From NCBI GenBank assembly GCA_947628265.1, contig CANQZF010000102.1, positions 1 through 6,450 of the forward strand: a stretch of 6,450 nt of DNA, in the 5' to 3' direction. This document shows, one piece after another, positions 5,712 through 6,450 of the stretch; the first letter of the stretch is position 1; each line of letters starts with the position of its first letter. The DNA comes from an uncultured Oscillospiraceae bacterium. GTDB taxonomy: Bacteria > Bacillota > Clostridia > Oscillospirales > Oscillospiraceae. The notes beneath the pieces are model-generated. The model had not been told where the DNA came from. It saw only the letters and a list, made by a program, of their open reading frames with translations, and ran no database searches. The position numbers and the translations under genes were made by a program.

Positions 5712-5716
5712 AAGCA

Positions 5717-5743
5717 GGGCCGCCCAGGTGTGCGGCCCGTACG
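5717..5743 (-). repeat. REP-like palindrome, copy A (inverted orientation)
   Basis: GGGCCGC (5717-5723) and GCGGCCC (5732-5738) form a 7-bp stem around CCAGGTGT, followed by GTACG. It starts 5 bp after the ribU stop. On the minus strand it reads CGTACGGGC..., matching the CGTAGGGGC start of copies C-E. Its loop is the exact reverse complement of that in copy C. Confidence 0.8.
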
Positions 5744-5787
5744 AGGACATTGTGCGTTTGATGGGGTGCGGATCGTGATTAGGAAAA

Positions 5788-5824
5788 GGGCCGCCGTGGG
5801 CGGCGGCCCGTACGGCGTTTTTTT
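5788..5824 (+). terminator. ribU terminator formed from REP-like palindrome, copy B
   Basis: Two alternative folds exist: GGGCCGCC (5788-5795) with GGCGGCCC (5802-5809), or GCCGTGGGC (5793-5801) with GCCC and ACGGC (5806-5816) across a 2-nt bulge. The second fold is followed directly by G and seven T (5818-5824), as in an intrinsic terminator for ribU transcription. The palindrome is the reverse complement of copy D, identical over 22 bp of stem and loop. Confidence 0.8.
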
Positions 5825-5870
5825 GGACGGTGTAATAATCGAAATGTTATATTTAAACGCGAAAACTTGG

Positions 5871-6021
5871 CGTAGGGGCCGGACACCTGGCCGGCCCGTC
5901 CCCCGTTTATTGCCATGCCCTTTTACACCGCCGTAGGGGCCGCCGCCCACGGCGGCCCGCTCCCCGTCACCGCATCGCCCCCCTTAAACGCCGTAGGGGC
6001 CGCCTCTTTTGGCGGCCCCTA
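5871..6021 (+). repeat. tandem array of three REP-like palindromes (copies C, D, E)
   Basis: CGTAGGGGCC begins at 5871, 5932 and 5992, giving periods of 61 and 60 bp. Each start opens a GC-rich stem: C pairs GGGCCGG with CCGGCCC (loop ACACCTGG). D pairs GGGCCGCCG with CGGCGGCCC (loop CCCA). E pairs TAGGGGCCGCC with GGCGGCCCCTA, 11 perfect pairs (loop TCTTTT). The spacers after C and D are also alike (CCCCGT, then CAT, a C-run, TTA and CGC). There is no credible coding frame. GTAGGGGC palindromes are familiar as dispersed repeats in Oscillospiraceae genomes; whether this exact family has been described I cannot tell. Confidence 0.85.
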
Positions 6022-6147
6022 TGTAAACGGTGGCGGATAATAAACGTGGAAAGTAAATCCCGCCGCCCTAATGGCCGGGGCGGATAAGGAAGTATTTTTG
6101 AAATGGTACGGTGTAGTCCCATTGAGGGGCTGCACCGTATCCATTTT
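6022..6147. terminator. intergenic stretch with a long hairpin (6101-6146) at the 3' end of the recombinase gene
   Basis: TACGGTGTAGTCCC (6107-6120) pairs with GGGGCTGCACCGTA (6126-6139) through 14 pairs including G-T. The arm extends through AAATGG/CCATTT past one bulged T. On the plus strand it runs into five T's (6144-6148); on the minus strand only ATTTC follows. It abuts the stop codon of the recombinase. It may terminate transcription from either side or belong to the element end. The left part (6022-6100) holds only a 6-bp CCGCCC/GGGCGG stem (6063-6083) and a repeated GGCGGATAA (6032, 6079). Confidence 0.6.
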
Positions 6148-6450
6148 TCAGGCTGGAAGCCTTACATTCTGGGGGTTACGGCGCATTTCCTCCATGATCT
6201 GTACTATCTCCTGCTCTGTTGGCAGGTCTATCAACCCTACTGCGGTGAAGTAGATGTCCACCTTGACACGATTGTGTTTATGGGGCTTCTCGCTCTTATG
6301 GACCTCTATCCGCTGTATCAGAGAGTTCACTATGGTCGGCGTGAGTTCTTTCAGTTCCGTGCATTGCCGCAGGGTATTCAAGAGCATCTGCACGTCCACC
6401 TTCTTCTGCTCCGCCTCCCGGAGCGTCTGCTCCCCATCTGCCACTGTCTT
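6148..6450 (-). CDS. large serine recombinase, C-terminal part (DUF4368-like), partial
   Basis: The frame is open to the right edge, so only the last 100 residues are seen; the catalytic resolvase domain and the start lie outside. It begins with a charged helical stretch (KTVADGEQTLREAEQKK), typical of the coiled-coil of large serine recombinases. The segment ELKELTPTIVNSLIQRIEVH and then HNRVKVDIYFTAVGLIDLP follow, the pattern of the DUF4368 tail found on site-specific recombinases of integrative elements in Clostridia. It ends RRNPQNVRLPA, stop at 6150-6148. Its base composition is clearly less GC-rich than spoIIE or ribU, which agrees with mobile DNA. Whether it is intact cannot be judged here. 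Confidence 0.85.
   Translation of the reverse strand, partial: KTVADGEQTLREAEQKKVDVQMLLNTLRQCTELKELTPTIVNSLIQRIEVHKSEKPHKHNRVKVDIYFTAVGLIDLPTEQEIVQIMEEMRRNPQNVRLPA

Noticed and set aside
5672..5950. 92-residue minus-strand frame after ribU
   Set aside because: It is made of the palindromic repeats and the ribU 3' end and has no ribosome binding site.

Overview
This window looks like chromosome of a GC-rich, endospore-forming Clostridia species, probably Oscillospiraceae-like; the family assignment is inference. The support is a SpoIIE gene, an FMN-riboswitch-controlled RibU, consensus sigma-A promoters, CCA-encoding tRNA genes and a cluster of GTAGGGGC-type palindromes. The central genes (about 820-5711) are strongly GC-rich. 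Both edges (1-440 and 6100-6450) are visibly less so and hold genes typical of accessory DNA.

Left edge (1-477): the N-terminus of a P-loop ATPase, probably of the DUF4143 (AAA_14) type, runs off the window on the minus strand. It has a consensus promoter, and just upstream of it lies a four-unit array with an exact 23-bp period, the last unit inverted. The rest of this stretch carries no credible gene and ends at the terminator of the tRNA operon.

The middle is a minus-strand block read right to left. spoIIE encodes the sporulation phosphatase that activates sigma-F. Next come a small tail-anchored membrane protein of unknown function, wecB/mnaA (UDP-GlcNAc 2-epimerase, an envelope polysaccharide precursor enzyme), and a tRNA-Met / tRNA-Glu / tRNA-Val operon. 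wecB and the tRNA operon each have their own promoter, and the tRNA operon ends in a strong intrinsic terminator. The spoIIE promoter has a 21-nt spacer and an overlapping Spo0A-box-like sequence, the layout known from B. subtilis spoIIE.

Divergent from spoIIE on the plus strand is a riboflavin uptake unit: sigma-A promoter, FMN riboswitch, terminator hairpin, and ribU (ECF transporter substrate-binding subunit). The ribU terminator is itself one of five related GC-rich palindromes at 5717-6021. Three of these form a 60-61-bp tandem array, and one pair shows a compensatory stem change.

Right edge (6030-6450): a long hairpin, then the C-terminal 100 residues of a large serine recombinase with a DUF4368-like tail on the minus strand. 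This suggests an integrated element begins near here. No clearly new multi-gene system is visible. The most notable items are the 23-bp array, the palindrome cluster and the sporulation-type promoter architecture.
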